A stretch of DNA of 64,000 nucleotides from Coxiellaceae bacterium (GTDB taxonomy: Bacteria > Pseudomonadota > Gammaproteobacteria > Coxiellales > Coxiellaceae): contig JAUXWQ010000012.1 of assembly GCA_030680235.1 (NCBI GenBank), forward strand, positions 22,979 through 86,978, in the 5' to 3' direction. The notes under the pieces were generated by a model, which was given only the letters and a program-made list of their open reading frames with translations, made no database searches and was not told the origin of the DNA. This document shows, piece by piece, positions 25,932 through 35,178 of this stretch. The stretch's first letter is position 1. Each line of letters opens with the position of its first letter. Made by a program: the position numbers and the translations under genes.

Positions 25932-26876
25932 TTATATCGTCGCCTTTAAAATCCTATCTCTAATGCCAGCCCACTCAGGATTATCCGGCGGCAATTGAAT
26001 CAATATTTTATTAATTGAAAAAATATCTGAAGTATGCCAATGCTGATACAGTAGTTTAGCGTAGTCACTTGGATTATTCGGCATTTTAAAAATAAAGTGA
26101 TGCTCTGAAGATAATTCATTGCCATCAAAAATCATAAAGTAATACCTCTCACTTTGATTATTTAAATATTTATTTATATCCAGATTGTTTTTCAAAATAA
26201 TAATGGGAAACTTTGGTTGATAATGAACAACATGCTTCCCTGGTGTTTTAATTAAGGAAGTATTATTTATTATGCACGGAATTTTTAATATTTTTTCAAT
26301 AGCGAGCGCAGAAATAATTCCTGATCTTAATACAGAGAAATAGTCATTTTCTGTCGCTAACACAATCGTTGATTCAATACCAATTTTGCAATCACCGCCA
26401 TCGAGCACTGGAATTTTATAGTCAAAACTTTTTTCAACATGATCTGCTGTAGTTGGGCTTGTTTTACAAAATTTATTGGCAGATGGTGCAACAATAGGAA
26501 CAGTTAATTTTTTGATTAATTCTAGCAGCATTGGATGATCCGGCATTCTAATGGCAACGGTATCTTGATTTGCAGTAATGATATTACTCACACCGCTTTG
26601 TTTTTTTAAAACAATCGTGAGCGGCCCAGGCCAAAAATGTTCAACTAGCGTAAAAACATAATTTGGTATGTTGATTGCAAGTTTATCAAGCCAATCTGCT
26701 GATGCGATATGCACAATCAATGGATGATCAAACGGCCTATTTTTTGCTTTATAAATAGCGTGAATTGCTTTTTCTGAATCATAGCGCGCTGCTAACCCAT
26801 ATACCGTTTCTGTTGGAACAGCAACAATATCTTCAGATCGTAATAATTGGATAGCCTGATCTAAATTGACTTTCAT
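25932..26876 (-). CDS. Threonylcarbamoyl-AMP synthase (Sua5/TsaC family)
   Basis: 314 residues: an N-terminal YrdC domain (SEDIVAVPTETVYGLAARYD, IYKAKNRPFDHPLIVH, FWPGPLTIVLKK, VAPSANKF, GIESTIV) plus the C-terminal Sua5 domain starting near residue 210 (TPGKHVVHYQPKFPIII). It makes threonylcarbamoyl-AMP from threonine, ATP and bicarbonate for the t6A37 tRNA modification. It is the fourth gene of the inorganic-carbon operon, 15 bases after the DUF6671-like gene, so a bicarbonate-using enzyme is encoded with bicarbonate transporters. Confidence 0.93.
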   Translation of the reverse strand: MKVNLDQAIQLLRSEDIVAVPTETVYGLAARYDSEKAIHAIYKAKNRPFDHPLIVHIASADWLDKLAINIPNYVFTLVEHFWPGPLTIVLKKQSGVSNIITANQDTVAIRMPDHPMLLELIKKLTVPIVAPSANKFCKTSPTTADHVEKSFDYKIPVLDGGDCKIGIESTIVLATENDYFSVLRSGIISALAIEKILKIPCIINNTSLIKTPGKHVVHYQPKFPIIILKNNLDINKYLNNQSERYYFMIFDGNELSSEHHFIFKMPNNPSDYAKLLYQHWHTSDIFSINKILIQLPPDNPEWAGIRDRILKATI

Positions 26877-26891
26877 ATTTTTTAAAAATCC

Positions 26892-27743
26892 TTAAGGGTT
26901 GCAATAGGGGCAATATTTTTGATCTGCCTTTATAAGACCATCTTCTCTTGATGACTCTTTCTGATAATCACATTTTACGCAGCTGTGCACTTTAAATTGA
27001 TACAGTAGTGTTTCAGTGCCACACATTTCGCATGATAAATTACCTTTTGTGGATATTTTTCCAAACCCTGGTGATTGACAGTGATCGCAAATATTTTGCA
27101 ACCGCTCTACAAGTTTAATTGCCAATTTATAGATGATATTCATTCTTGATGGATTCATCATGGCACGCATATCTGTTTCCAAGCGAAGTTTTTTATATTC
27201 TTTAAACGACGTAGAAATTATTTTTTCTAGAGTAGGAGAATCAGAAATTCTTTTTGCAAGAACTATGTTATTATCCATACATCGAATAATTATTCCATGA
27301 CTTGGAAATTTTATTTTCTTCAAAAAATCACCGTACGTATCTGTCACCTCAATATCAAGATGCGCATAATTAGTATCAGTTGAAATTTCCGACTCAACAA
27401 CAGTAATGTCATTTTTTATATCAATAAAGCTCATCAGCTCAATATCAGCCGGAGCAAAAAACAGAACGGGGTGCGGACCAAAACTTCCTTCATTAGAGAC
27501 AGCGTAATCAAATCCATATATCAAAGAGGCTTGTTTTGCCTTTTGAATCACTGTTTCATAGGGTGTTTGTATCCGTGGGATTTCACCTGTAAATGTGCCA
27601 AATTGATCTGTATCATAATTATCCGGCACAACTATTTTTGCATTAAAGGCACTGGCAAACGGTTCTCGAATAGCGTCCTCTTTTTTATGCATTGTTGCCA
27701 AAATAATATTCATGCCTTCATACATACTCATATTTTTTGCCAT
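26892..27743 (-). CDS. DUF6671-like protein with C-terminal zinc ribbons
   Basis: 283 residues. The N-terminal part (INIILATMHKKEDAI-like start, then FGTFTGEIPRIQTPYE and VSNEGSFGPHPVLFF) resembles DUF6671, to my recollection. The C-terminal 75 residues carry four Cys pairs (CDHC, CEMC, CVKC, CPYC), i.e. two zinc ribbons. Function unknown; zinc ribbons suggest nucleic-acid or protein contact. It overlaps dabA by 16 bases and precedes sua5 by 15, so it is firmly in the operon. Internal ATGs (27728, 27713) are alternative starts. Confidence 0.7.
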   Translation of the reverse strand: MAKNMSMYEGMNIILATMHKKEDAIREPFASAFNAKIVVPDNYDTDQFGTFTGEIPRIQTPYETVIQKAKQASLIYGFDYAVSNEGSFGPHPVLFFAPADIELMSFIDIKNDITVVESEISTDTNYAHLDIEVTDTYGDFLKKIKFPSHGIIIRCMDNNIVLAKRISDSPTLEKIISTSFKEYKKLRLETDMRAMMNPSRMNIIYKLAIKLVERLQNICDHCQSPGFGKISTKGNLSCEMCGTETLLYQFKVHSCVKCDYQKESSREDGLIKADQKYCPYCNP

Positions 27744-29977
27744 TTTAAATCACGTTGAAGTTCATAAACACTTGCTTCATCAGGTTCTATACAGACCAGT
27801 GTCACCCACCCATTGCAAAACAATGTTTTTAAATTTTCCTGTTGATCCACAACACGGCTTATAAAAATACGCGGCGCATAAATCACTGTCATTAATCGTA
27901 TCGGTTCATGATATGCGCACTTATCGCTACTGAAGAGAGATTGCAGCGGAAGCCCATGCATTAAATCACTGGCATTACCCTGCATGACGCCTATTTTTCC
28001 TGTAATATTATGTGTAATTTTACTTCCACTGCCATAAGCCACATTATCGAGCAATGAAAACAAATACTGACTGTTAATCCACTGCGCAACAATCATAGGC
28101 GCTGTTAAAATTGTCGTAAGCATTTTGCCATTTTTATCTGCCCGCCAATTATATGAATGCAAAAAAGCACGGCCATCTAAATTAATGTTTTTAGTCAGGC
28201 TACGTGGTGCAACAATAAATGAAGCGTTACGCGCCAAACCCCATTCAGGCAGCATTTCCGCCCAATCAACACTTCTTTTTTTAGTATGCTTAGAAAATAT
28301 CGCATCATTTTTATTATTTTTTTTAAAATCTAATTTCTTGCAACGCACTCTGTTATTTTTATTGCGCGCCTGATCTAAATCTATTTTTAATTTATTGAGT
28401 TGATTTGAAATTAAAATGTTGTTCGCGTTTACTGTTTCGAATAGCGTTACTTCATCTGTTGTCGTGTTATGCAACGCACCAATAAACAAAGTATCATCTG
28501 GAATGTGAATTCCACGGTTAAATAATTCATGACGCACTTTTTTATTATTTAAAATTTCAGCCATGATGCGTGCGTTGCTTGCGCCATCATGGCCACCGCA
28601 AGCGCCACAATCCAACGCTGTTGCATAGGCGTTATTCTGTGTTGCACTGCCATGTCCACACAACACAATAATATGCGAAAAATTACCGACTAGATTCATC
28701 ATTCTGAGTGTATTTTCAGCGTACAAACACTGATCTTTAAAATTAATACCATTGACTTCACCCTCTTGATTTAACGCAGGTGATAGCGGTAACTCAGGTC
28801 GAATTGACTGAATTATTTTTTGCTTGAGTGACTTTGCAAAAACGGGCGAAATTGTTTTTAACAACATCCATAATCCAGACCAAAATCCTAGCGCTTCTAC
28901 TAATACAAACGGTGTTGTGAAATTATATTTTAATGCTTGATAAAAACGAAAAATTAATTTTATTTTTTCTTTTCCTTGGATGTCTTTTTTCAGAGAAAAA
29001 TTATTTTCGCACACAATACTTTCTTTTACAGTCTGTGTTGGCGTTAGTAGCACAGGACAGGATGCATATAATTTTCCAAAATCAGGTTGCTCAATTTTAA
29101 TGGGTAATCCAAAAAAACCTGCGAATCCATAGGTTTCATAATCACCCCCTGATTCCAGTGCGCGTCGAAAAGGTTCTGATCGAACATCAATGCAAAAAAT
29201 AAACTGCGCTTCTGGTATTTTTTCTGAAGCGTTTTTTTTCATAGAAGCAGCTTGATCAGATAAATGATACAACAATGGATTGCGATAATTATTTTCCGCG
29301 CAATGTATTTTATTTATTTGTACGGATGAAAAATCTAATTTTTTACTTGCTTCTTCATACCAATGTATTAAATTAGCTGCTTCTGTCCACAATAAATATA
29401 TCATCACCAAACGCATTGCCAAATAATCTGATTGCGTGATTGGGTAAGGATGTGTTGTATCACCCTGCATCCACTCAGTTCGATATTTAACATAGCTTGC
29501 CCATCCAGGAAGTGTTGTCAAAACAAGCGTTAAAAATTGTGTTTTTTGTTCATTTAAAATATTAAGTTTTAAAAAACAATCTTCAATGGTTTCTTCTGCT
29601 GAATGTGGTAATGATTTCAACCAGGTAATATTTTTTTTATTCAAGTGACTATCAAAAACCACTAGCTGTCGAAATGCATTATAGAATCCGCATGCTCGCA
29701 ATGGCATTTGAATGGTCGCTTGACCGTCATCAAAAAATGCCTGACACCACTTGATTGTTTCTCGATTGATTTCATATAGTTGCTCTGGTAACTCTGATTG
29801 TTGAAAAAGAGCGGCGCCTTCTTTTATTGCTTGCTCAAATGGTAAGTATTCCAACCCTAGCAGTGGATTCGATGCAATAAGATTTTTTAGCGGCCAAAAT
29901 GGCGCGATATTTTTCCATGCCTCACACACATGATTTATTTCGATAGTGCGCGGCTCTACTATTAATTCAGACAACAT
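27728..29977 (-). CDS. dabA: Inorganic carbon transporter subunit DabA (DUF2309)
   Basis: 749 residues. Zinc site as in DAB complexes: C262 and D264 in FIFCIDVRSEPFRRALE, H442 in VLCGHGSATQNN, C457 in ALDCGACGGHDGASNAR; this is a distant beta-carbonic-anhydrase-like centre. DabA with DabB forms an energy-coupled CO2-to-bicarbonate pump; the membrane partner supplies the ion gradient coupling. It starts seven bases after dabB. DAB pairs were first studied in autotrophs (Halothiobacillus) but are also known in heterotrophs including pathogens, where they let cells grow at air CO2 levels. Confidence 0.93.
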   Translation of the reverse strand: MLSELIVEPRTIEINHVCEAWKNIAPFWPLKNLIASNPLLGLEYLPFEQAIKEGAALFQQSELPEQLYEINRETIKWCQAFFDDGQATIQMPLRACGFYNAFRQLVVFDSHLNKKNITWLKSLPHSAEETIEDCFLKLNILNEQKTQFLTLVLTTLPGWASYVKYRTEWMQGDTTHPYPITQSDYLAMRLVMIYLLWTEAANLIHWYEEASKKLDFSSVQINKIHCAENNYRNPLLYHLSDQAASMKKNASEKIPEAQFIFCIDVRSEPFRRALESGGDYETYGFAGFFGLPIKIEQPDFGKLYASCPVLLTPTQTVKESIVCENNFSLKKDIQGKEKIKLIFRFYQALKYNFTTPFVLVEALGFWSGLWMLLKTISPVFAKSLKQKIIQSIRPELPLSPALNQEGEVNGINFKDQCLYAENTLRMMNLVGNFSHIIVLCGHGSATQNNAYATALDCGACGGHDGASNARIMAEILNNKKVRHELFNRGIHIPDDTLFIGALHNTTTDEVTLFETVNANNILISNQLNKLKIDLDQARNKNNRVRCKKLDFKKNNKNDAIFSKHTKKRSVDWAEMLPEWGLARNASFIVAPRSLTKNINLDGRAFLHSYNWRADKNGKMLTTILTAPMIVAQWINSQYLFSLLDNVAYGSGSKITHNITGKIGVMQGNASDLMHGLPLQSLFSSDKCAYHEPIRLMTVIYAPRIFISRVVDQQENLKTLFCNGWVTLVCIEPDEASVYELQRDLKWQKI

Positions 29978-29983
29978 AAACCC

Positions 29984-31330
29984 TCAATCAACATGATATT
30001 CATTTCGATGTGCTGTAATTGTATTTTTATGTGGTTGACTCGCATTGAGTGCTTTCACATAAAAGCGTAATAAAATTTCAGGAAAGATAATTTTTGATTT
30101 CTTCAACATTGGATAAAAAAACATCGCAATCCACGATAGTATTAATACCATTAATCCCATATCGTAAAAAATATTGAGTGGTTTCTGACGTGATATATTC
30201 ATTGGAAATAGTAGTATTTGAAAAATGCTAATACTAAAGCCATATAGCATTGCCATTAATATCGTTAATATTACAGCAATGAATAAGTATTTCCTTGAGG
30301 GATTTTTTAACAAAATTAATGCAAATTGAGTCGCAGCAACAAAAGAGATACTGAGCAAGATAATATTCGTATTATTTTCAATCCATGATATACGTGTGAT
30401 CATTGAAAAAATAATGGAGCCTACAAACCCACAGAGTATTGCCAAAAAATAAGAGGTATACTTTGGTAAATAGTTTATTGCTACTCTTTTTTCTTGTGCA
30501 GCACTACTGGAAGATAAAAATAAATTCGCTTTGAAAAAACCATGCCAGCATAAATGCGCTACTGCCGCAGGAAAAAGCCCAAGACCACATTGCGCAATCA
30601 TAAATCCCATTTGCGCCATGGTTGAACATGCCAACATTCTTTTCACATCATGCTGCATGAGCTTCCACAGTGTACCTAGCATTGCAGTACTCATTCCCAC
30701 TATAAAAATAATCATGAGTATTTTTGGATGTGATAAATAAAGTGGCGCAAAGCGAGCAAGCAAAAATCCACCGCCATTCACCAAGCCTGCGTGCATGATG
30801 GCGGAGATCGGCGTAGGTGAATTCAAAGAGCTAATCAGCCAGCGATGAAATGGCCATATTCCTGACTGTGTCATTGCGCCAACAACAATTAACGCTAAAG
30901 CCAAGCTCACTAAATGTGATTCTGGTGCAATGAGTAAGATTTTCTGAATTGATGTTTGTTCAGTTGCCAGATAAAGTAAAATAAATGCACATCCAATACA
31001 AATGAACCCTATCAGAAATGTTTTAGCTGTTAGCAAGCCAGAAGCTTTTGCTGCTGGCCAACGTGATTCGTGCATCATTAATCGTATAAGTAAAAGATTA
31101 CTGACACCCCATGCTGCCAACAGTACCCATAAATTATTAGCTCCCGCCATCACAACGACCGAGCCAATTAACAAAACGAGCAAGCCTAGAAATGGGTAAT
31201 AATGAGCATCACCCTTCATATACCGTGATGAAAAAATGACAACGATTACGCCAATAATAACCACCAGTGCGATCATAACCGACGCGAGCGAATCGATGTG
31301 AAAAAACCTTTGAAATAAGTGGGTTGACAT
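29984..31330 (-). CDS. dabB: Inorganic carbon transporter subunit DabB (NuoL-like)
   Basis: 448 residues, about 12 membrane segments of the proton-pumping complex I/MRP antiporter family: VLLAAWGVSNLLLIRLM, GAMTQSGIWPFHRWLISSLN with SPTPISAIMHAGLVNGGGFLLARF, and KLMQHDVKRMLACSTMAQMG. The AMTQ...PFHRWL and PTPISAIMHAGLVN motifs carry the conserved proton-path Lys/His region. It is shorter than NuoL, as usual for DabB. First gene of the operon; its promoter faces the LysR gene. Confidence 0.92.
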   Translation of the reverse strand: MSTHLFQRFFHIDSLASVMIALVVIIGVIVVIFSSRYMKGDAHYYPFLGLLVLLIGSVVVMAGANNLWVLLAAWGVSNLLLIRLMMHESRWPAAKASGLLTAKTFLIGFICIGCAFILLYLATEQTSIQKILLIAPESHLVSLALALIVVGAMTQSGIWPFHRWLISSLNSPTPISAIMHAGLVNGGGFLLARFAPLYLSHPKILMIIFIVGMSTAMLGTLWKLMQHDVKRMLACSTMAQMGFMIAQCGLGLFPAAVAHLCWHGFFKANLFLSSSSAAQEKRVAINYLPKYTSYFLAILCGFVGSIIFSMITRISWIENNTNIILLSISFVAATQFALILLKNPSRKYLFIAVILTILMAMLYGFSISIFQILLFPMNISRQKPLNIFYDMGLMVLILSWIAMFFYPMLKKSKIIFPEILLRFYVKALNASQPHKNTITAHRNEYHVD

Positions 31331-31441
31331 AATTTATTGTGTAGCGTTCATGATAAATCGATCTATTTGGTTGCTTAATGATAGAAAGATTTATACAATA
31401 AGTAAAATTAATACTTTTAATGGATTTAATTAGATATTCTA
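31331..31441. promoter_or_regulatory. Divergent promoter region, dab operon / LysR gene
   Basis: A 111-bp AT-rich spacer between two divergent starts. T-N11-A type half palindromes such as ATAAATCGATCTAT (about 31351) are candidates for the LysR site. No CO2-response element can be named from sequence. Confidence 0.45.
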
Positions 31442-32290
31442 ATGAATATAGATACCACTACACTACAATGCTTTTTAGCATTGGCCGAAACAAGCAACTT
31501 TACAAAAGCAGCGCAGCAGGTTGGTCGTACGCAATCTGCTGTCAGTCAGCAAATAGCAAAACTAGAAAGTATGTTAGAAAAACCCCTCTTTGTGCGCGGC
31601 AAAAATTTTTCATTGACCAATGAAGGAGAAATATTTTTAGGTTACGCGAGACAAATTTTTTCACTGCATCGTGAAGTAATCGATCGATTTAGAGAACCTG
31701 ATTTAGAAGGTGAAGTAAAATTTGGAATACCTGAAGATTTTGCGAGCGTTTATTTATCAGATATATTAGTAGATTTTTCCAGAATTCATCCGCGAATTTT
31801 TTTAAATGTTGAATGTGATTTAACGCTGAATTTATTTGAAAAATTTAAACGTGGTGAATTTGATTTAGTCCTTTTGAAAATGAATCGTCCCAATGATTTT
31901 TCAAATGGTCTTGATGTTTGTTCAGAGCAATTGGAATGGGTGGGTCATCCCAACTTGATTGCACAACAAAAAAATGTGCCCATTCCATTGGTACTTTCTC
32001 CAACACCTTGCGTCTATCGTTCGCGCGCAATTAAAGCATTGGATAAAGCAAAAATAAAGTGGCGACTGGTCTTTTCAAGTCCCAGCTATGCGGGAACAAT
32101 CGCAGCAGTAAAAGCAGGATTGGGAATCACAGTACTTCCTCGCACAATGATTCCAGAGCAGCTTGAAGCACTAAATTTTTCATATCTTCCAAAATTAAAT
32201 GACACGCATATTTGTCTCTTGAAGCATGACAACAGCAATCGCGCATTATTGTCATTTGAAAAATTTGTATTTGAAAAATTAACCCGCTGA
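31442..32290 (+). CDS. LysR-family regulator of the carbon operon
   Basis: 282 residues, full length. N-terminal winged HTH (TTLQCFLALAETSNFTKAAQ, VGRTQSAVSQQIAKLE) and a periplasmic-binding-like effector domain (EVKFGIPEDFASVYLSDIL to the end). Divergent from dabB with a short shared spacer, the classic LysR layout. CbbR/CmpR-type LysR proteins control carbon-uptake genes elsewhere; that this one senses low inorganic carbon is an inference from position. Confidence 0.9.
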   Translation: MNIDTTTLQCFLALAETSNFTKAAQQVGRTQSAVSQQIAKLESMLEKPLFVRGKNFSLTNEGEIFLGYARQIFSLHREVIDRFREPDLEGEVKFGIPEDFASVYLSDILVDFSRIHPRIFLNVECDLTLNLFEKFKRGEFDLVLLKMNRPNDFSNGLDVCSEQLEWVGHPNLIAQQKNVPIPLVLSPTPCVYRSRAIKALDKAKIKWRLVFSSPSYAGTIAAVKAGLGITVLPRTMIPEQLEALNFSYLPKLNDTHICLLKHDNSNRALLSFEKFVFEKLTR

Positions 32291-32357
32291 AGAAACACAC
32301 ATGAACATTCGCTACTTAGTGTATATCTTCAGGTCACTTATCTTTTGATTTAACTGC

Positions 32358-32687
32358 GTGAGCTCATACTCCGCCCCGTGTGAACCTGGTGTCGAAGGAT
32401 CAAACCGCGGAGTGATCTTGAGCCTGTTGTCTGATCATGCACTGCTACTTCATGAGGATCAGAAAGTTTTGCTTGAAAATAACCAACCCGCTGCCACAGT
32501 AGGTTCGTTGCGAGAACAAGTCATGATGGAATCGCTAAAAAGCTTTATTGAGGGAATTGTGTCGAGTGATGATCCAAAAGCATTGTTTGAACAATATTCA
32601 GATAAAATTTCTGAATTATTTGTATTGCGCTCTTCGATTAAGCATTTGCGGCATGTTGATATGGAATTTTTGGCAGAAAAAGATTAA
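32358..32687 (+). CDS. Small protein of unknown function
   Basis: Open frame of 109 residues beginning at a GTG; the first 18 residues look non-coding, and later starts (GTG 32412, TTG 32418, ATG 32523) are as likely. The last 60 residues are helical and acidic (MMESLKSFIEGIVSSDDPKA onward). No family recognised; a real but mis-started small gene is possible. Confidence 0.4.
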   Translation: MSSYSAPCEPGVEGSNRGVILSLLSDHALLLHEDQKVLLENNQPAATVGSLREQVMMESLKSFIEGIVSSDDPKALFEQYSDKISELFVLRSSIKHLRHVDMEFLAEKD

Positions 32688-32840
32688 TGCCGTCATGACT
32701 GGGTAGAAAAACTAGAAGATCGAGTTTCATATATCTTTCGCATTAATTCTTACCATCCAAGCCATTTGAAATGCCACGAATTAAGTATAGGTTAAAATTA
32801 ACTTAGGATTAAAAAACCAATCGATCGCACAGCCAAAAAA

Positions 32841-32975
32841 GTAGCGAGAGCGCTAGCGACCGCGACACTCAAATACACAGCAAATCACTTATCCCATCAC
32901 CAACTAACCCTGTAAAAAATGATATCCATGTTTTTTATTGTGTGTTTGAGTGTCGCAGTCGCTAGCGCTCGTGCT
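32841..32975. repeat. Long palindromic repeat
   Basis: Arms GAGCGCTAGCGACCGCGACA/CTCAAATACACA (32848-32879) and TGTGTTTGAGTGTCGCAGTC/GCTAGCGCTC (32941-32970) are nearly perfectly complementary around a 60-base loop. Nothing coding is seen in 32688-32840. Confidence 0.7.
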
Positions 32976-32997
32976 TCCATCGCTGGCACACAGAGGA

Positions 32998-33201
32998 TTA
33001 AGTGTGAGATTTAAAAGGAAGTACATTTCCTGAAATTGCACTAGACCTGCGCTGCCCCACTCTTTGATCAAAAAGGCCCCCAAAACCCCTATGCAAAACA
33101 TTCTCAATTGTTCTTGACGCAGGAGATGTAGCGCCTTCTAAAAAAGGGAAAAACGTTGGACTTTTTGCTCTTTCGATAGGCTTTGGCTTATTATTGATCA
33201 T
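32998..33201 (-). CDS. Small hypothetical protein
   Basis: 67 residues from an ATG preceded by CCAGAGGTATTTTAAA, a fair ribosome site. Sequence is basic and proline/glycine-containing (MINNKPKPIERAKSPTFFPF ... GQRRSSAISG). No family recognised and no membrane segment. The ribosome site is the main support. The 33202-33455 spacer upstream shows no other gene. Confidence 0.45.
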   Translation of the reverse strand: MINNKPKPIERAKSPTFFPFLEGATSPASRTIENVLHRGFGGLFDQRVGQRRSSAISGNVLPFKSHT

Positions 33202-33455
33202 TTTAAAATACCTCTGGTTGGATGTTTAAGTAGGTTAAGTCTATACTGTGAATATTATGAACACCTTAAGGGCCCAGTGTATTTTTCATAATATATTGTG
33301 TAACTTCAGCCCTCGCTTAACCTAACCCTATCTCATGCAATGCGTTAATCCATTAATTCAATGTGGATACATCCAATAGACCCGCATCTTCACTTCCATT
33401 GGGTATAACCCCAGAACTAGGATAAAATTAAAACAAAACACGGAGGTTTTCTGCC

Positions 33456-34274
33456 ATGATCCACATGATTAATGAAATAACGAGTGGTGTTGATAAAAAT
33501 ACCATTCACTGGTTTCTTGCCTTCTCACAGGAACTCCTAATCTCAGCGGTGGGTGGCTTTGTTGGCGGCGCACTTGCCTATGGCTGGTATATTGAACGTA
33601 AAGAAACAAGAAAAAATGAAGCCGCAAAAAAATCAGCTTGCACAAAAGCGTTGCTCACAACACAAATGGTATTGCTATTTCAAATTCAAGAATTAAAAGA
33701 CTTGCAAAAAATTTGCCAATGCATATTGGATTTTGAATTTGGCGCAGCAAAACTGGGTGAATTATTAAAGGGAGCAGACACACTTGCCGTTACACAAATG
33801 CTCGACCACATTGGAAAAGGCGGGAAAAGCCACGAAATTTTTCGCGCAACACAATTTATTATTCAAAAGCCATCCAGTAACCACATCATTAATTTACCAC
33901 ACGATATTTTTGATATTCGTGAACTAAACTTAGAGAGCGATATTACCTCCCAGCCAGAATTAAATCATTATTTTAGACAACTGACCGATTGCAATCGGGG
34001 ATACGTCAAAATTATTTCTTTGTTAGAACGTCACAATGAAACAAGAGACATGGTATTTAATCAGCTCGTTTCAACGCCAGAAATCATCGCTATCCGACAT
34101 ACAGTCGATACCGATAAATTAAAATTTCTTTGCACAATTGTTGCAATGACAAAAATATCGATTGATCTACTGGAAAAAACAACCCCTGTCTTAAAAGAAA
34201 TGCGAGATGCCTTTGAGAAAACAGGACGCTATATTAATGCGATCGGTTTATCAGAATCTATTCATCCAAACTAG
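33456..34274 (+). CDS. Membrane-anchored protein of unknown function
   Basis: 272 residues after a strong CGGAGG site. One hydrophobic segment near residues 25-46 (ELLISAVGGFVGGALAYGWY) and a long, mostly helical cytoplasmic part with no recognised motif (QMVLLFQIQELKDLQKICQC, later LKFLCTIVAMTKISIDLLEK). No signal peptide cleavage site. Its end overlaps the convergent rhodanese gene by 17 bases. Confidence 0.65.
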   Translation: MIHMINEITSGVDKNTIHWFLAFSQELLISAVGGFVGGALAYGWYIERKETRKNEAAKKSACTKALLTTQMVLLFQIQELKDLQKICQCILDFEFGAAKLGELLKGADTLAVTQMLDHIGKGGKSHEIFRATQFIIQKPSSNHIINLPHDIFDIRELNLESDITSQPELNHYFRQLTDCNRGYVKIISLLERHNETRDMVFNQLVSTPEIIAIRHTVDTDKLKFLCTIVAMTKISIDLLEKTTPVLKEMRDAFEKTGRYINAIGLSESIHPN

Positions 34275-34572
34275 TATTTAAATTTTTCCAAGCTTCATAA
34301 CCACCCACTAAGCTAATAACGGTTGCAAATCCCTTTGTCACTAAATACTGGGCAACAGACTGACTACTAATACCATGATAACAACAAACTAGAATGGGAG
34401 TTTCTTTTGATATAATTTCACAGAAATTTTCTATTTTTTGCATAGTCATATGTTCTGCGCCTGGAATATGGCCTATTTTATAACTGCCTTCATCTCGAAT
34501 ATCTAATACAATAGCTTGTGTAGACTGTAAGAATATTTTAGCCCTATCCGGAGTATATTGTTGAAACGACAT
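34258..34572 (-). CDS. Single-domain rhodanese (GlpE-like sulfurtransferase)
   Basis: 104 residues. The fold is shown by ATTQ-type AIVLDIRDEGSYKIGHIPGA and the active-site loop PILVCCYHGISSQSVAQYL, with the catalytic Cys in CYHGIS. Length and plan fit GlpE, which moves sulfur from thiosulfate to an acceptor such as cyanide or thioredoxin. The C-terminus GGYEAWK is typical. Confidence 0.9.
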   Translation of the reverse strand: MSFQQYTPDRAKIFLQSTQAIVLDIRDEGSYKIGHIPGAEHMTMQKIENFCEIISKETPILVCCYHGISSQSVAQYLVTKGFATVISLVGGYEAWKNLNTSLDE

Positions 34573-34630
34573 TATTTAACTCTCTTTATTTAAAAACGTT
34601 CATATTTACACATTCTAAGAAAGGGTCTTA

Positions 34631-34906
34631 ATGAAAAACCCACCTACATCTAAAAAATATCACTATGTCTATATACTTGAATGCATCAACGATCACTATT
34701 ATACAGGCTATACAACAGACATCGAACGGCGCTATCAAGAGCATCAAAAAGGTAGCAGAAAATGTCGCTATACCCAAAGCTTTCCACCCAAAAAATTGGC
34801 AGCGCTTTGGTGCTTTGATAATAAATCTGCAGCACTGAAAGAGGAGGCGCGAATTAAAAATCTACCGCGAAAGGAGAAAATGAAGTTAATAATTAAAATG
34901 GACTAA
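34631..34906 (+). CDS. GIY-YIG domain protein (UPF0213/YhbQ type)
   Basis: 91 residues. GIY-YIG elements: HYVYILECINDHYYTGYTTD with the Y-x-G-Y core, then ERRYQEHQKGSRKCRYTQSF and a helix with EARIKNLPRKEKMKLI. YhbQ-type proteins are small nucleases of the UvrC/homing-nuclease superfamily with a likely DNA repair or RNA role that is not settled. Confidence 0.92.
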   Translation: MKNPPTSKKYHYVYILECINDHYYTGYTTDIERRYQEHQKGSRKCRYTQSFPPKKLAALWCFDNKSAALKEEARIKNLPRKEKMKLIIKMD

Positions 34907-34919
34907 GTGTCTATTTGAA

Positions 34920-34970
34920 TGGGGCACAAAATAAATCATGCCCCACTGGAAAGCAGCTCAAAGGCTGCTT
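34920..34970 (-). terminator. Hairpins after cspA
   Basis: Two hairpins in a row: AAGCAGC/GCTGCTT (34951-34957 with 34964-34970) next to the csp stop and TGGGGCA/TGCCCCA (34920-34926 with 34939-34945). They lie between convergent genes and may serve both; U-runs are weak. Confidence 0.5.
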
Positions 34971-35178
34971 AGATGAGTGTAACGTCTTCCGCTTGGAATC
35001 CTTTATCGCCTTTTACAACAGCGAATTCTACACGATCACCTTCACGTAATGTTCTGCGACCTGTTGAGTTGATCGCTCTGTAATGAACGAACACATCATC
35101 ACCACCGCCATCACGTGTAATGAAACCAAAACCTTTTTGATCGTTAAACCATTTAACGATACCTGTTTCTTTTGCCAT
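34969..35178 (-). CDS. Cold-shock protein CspA family
   Basis: 69 residues, complete OB fold with both RNA-binding motifs ([16 protein letters not shown] and DVFVHY) and the tail [20 protein letters not shown]. It binds single-stranded RNA and DNA and melts RNA structure. The start ATG follows AAAGGTG. About 100 bases upstream of the start (35179-35290) are AT-rich without an ORF, consistent with the long leader usual for csp mRNAs. Confidence 0.95.
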   Translation of the reverse strand: MAKETGIVKWFNDQKGFGFITRDGGGDDVFVHYRAINSTGRRTLREGDRVEFAVVKGDKGFQAEDVTLI

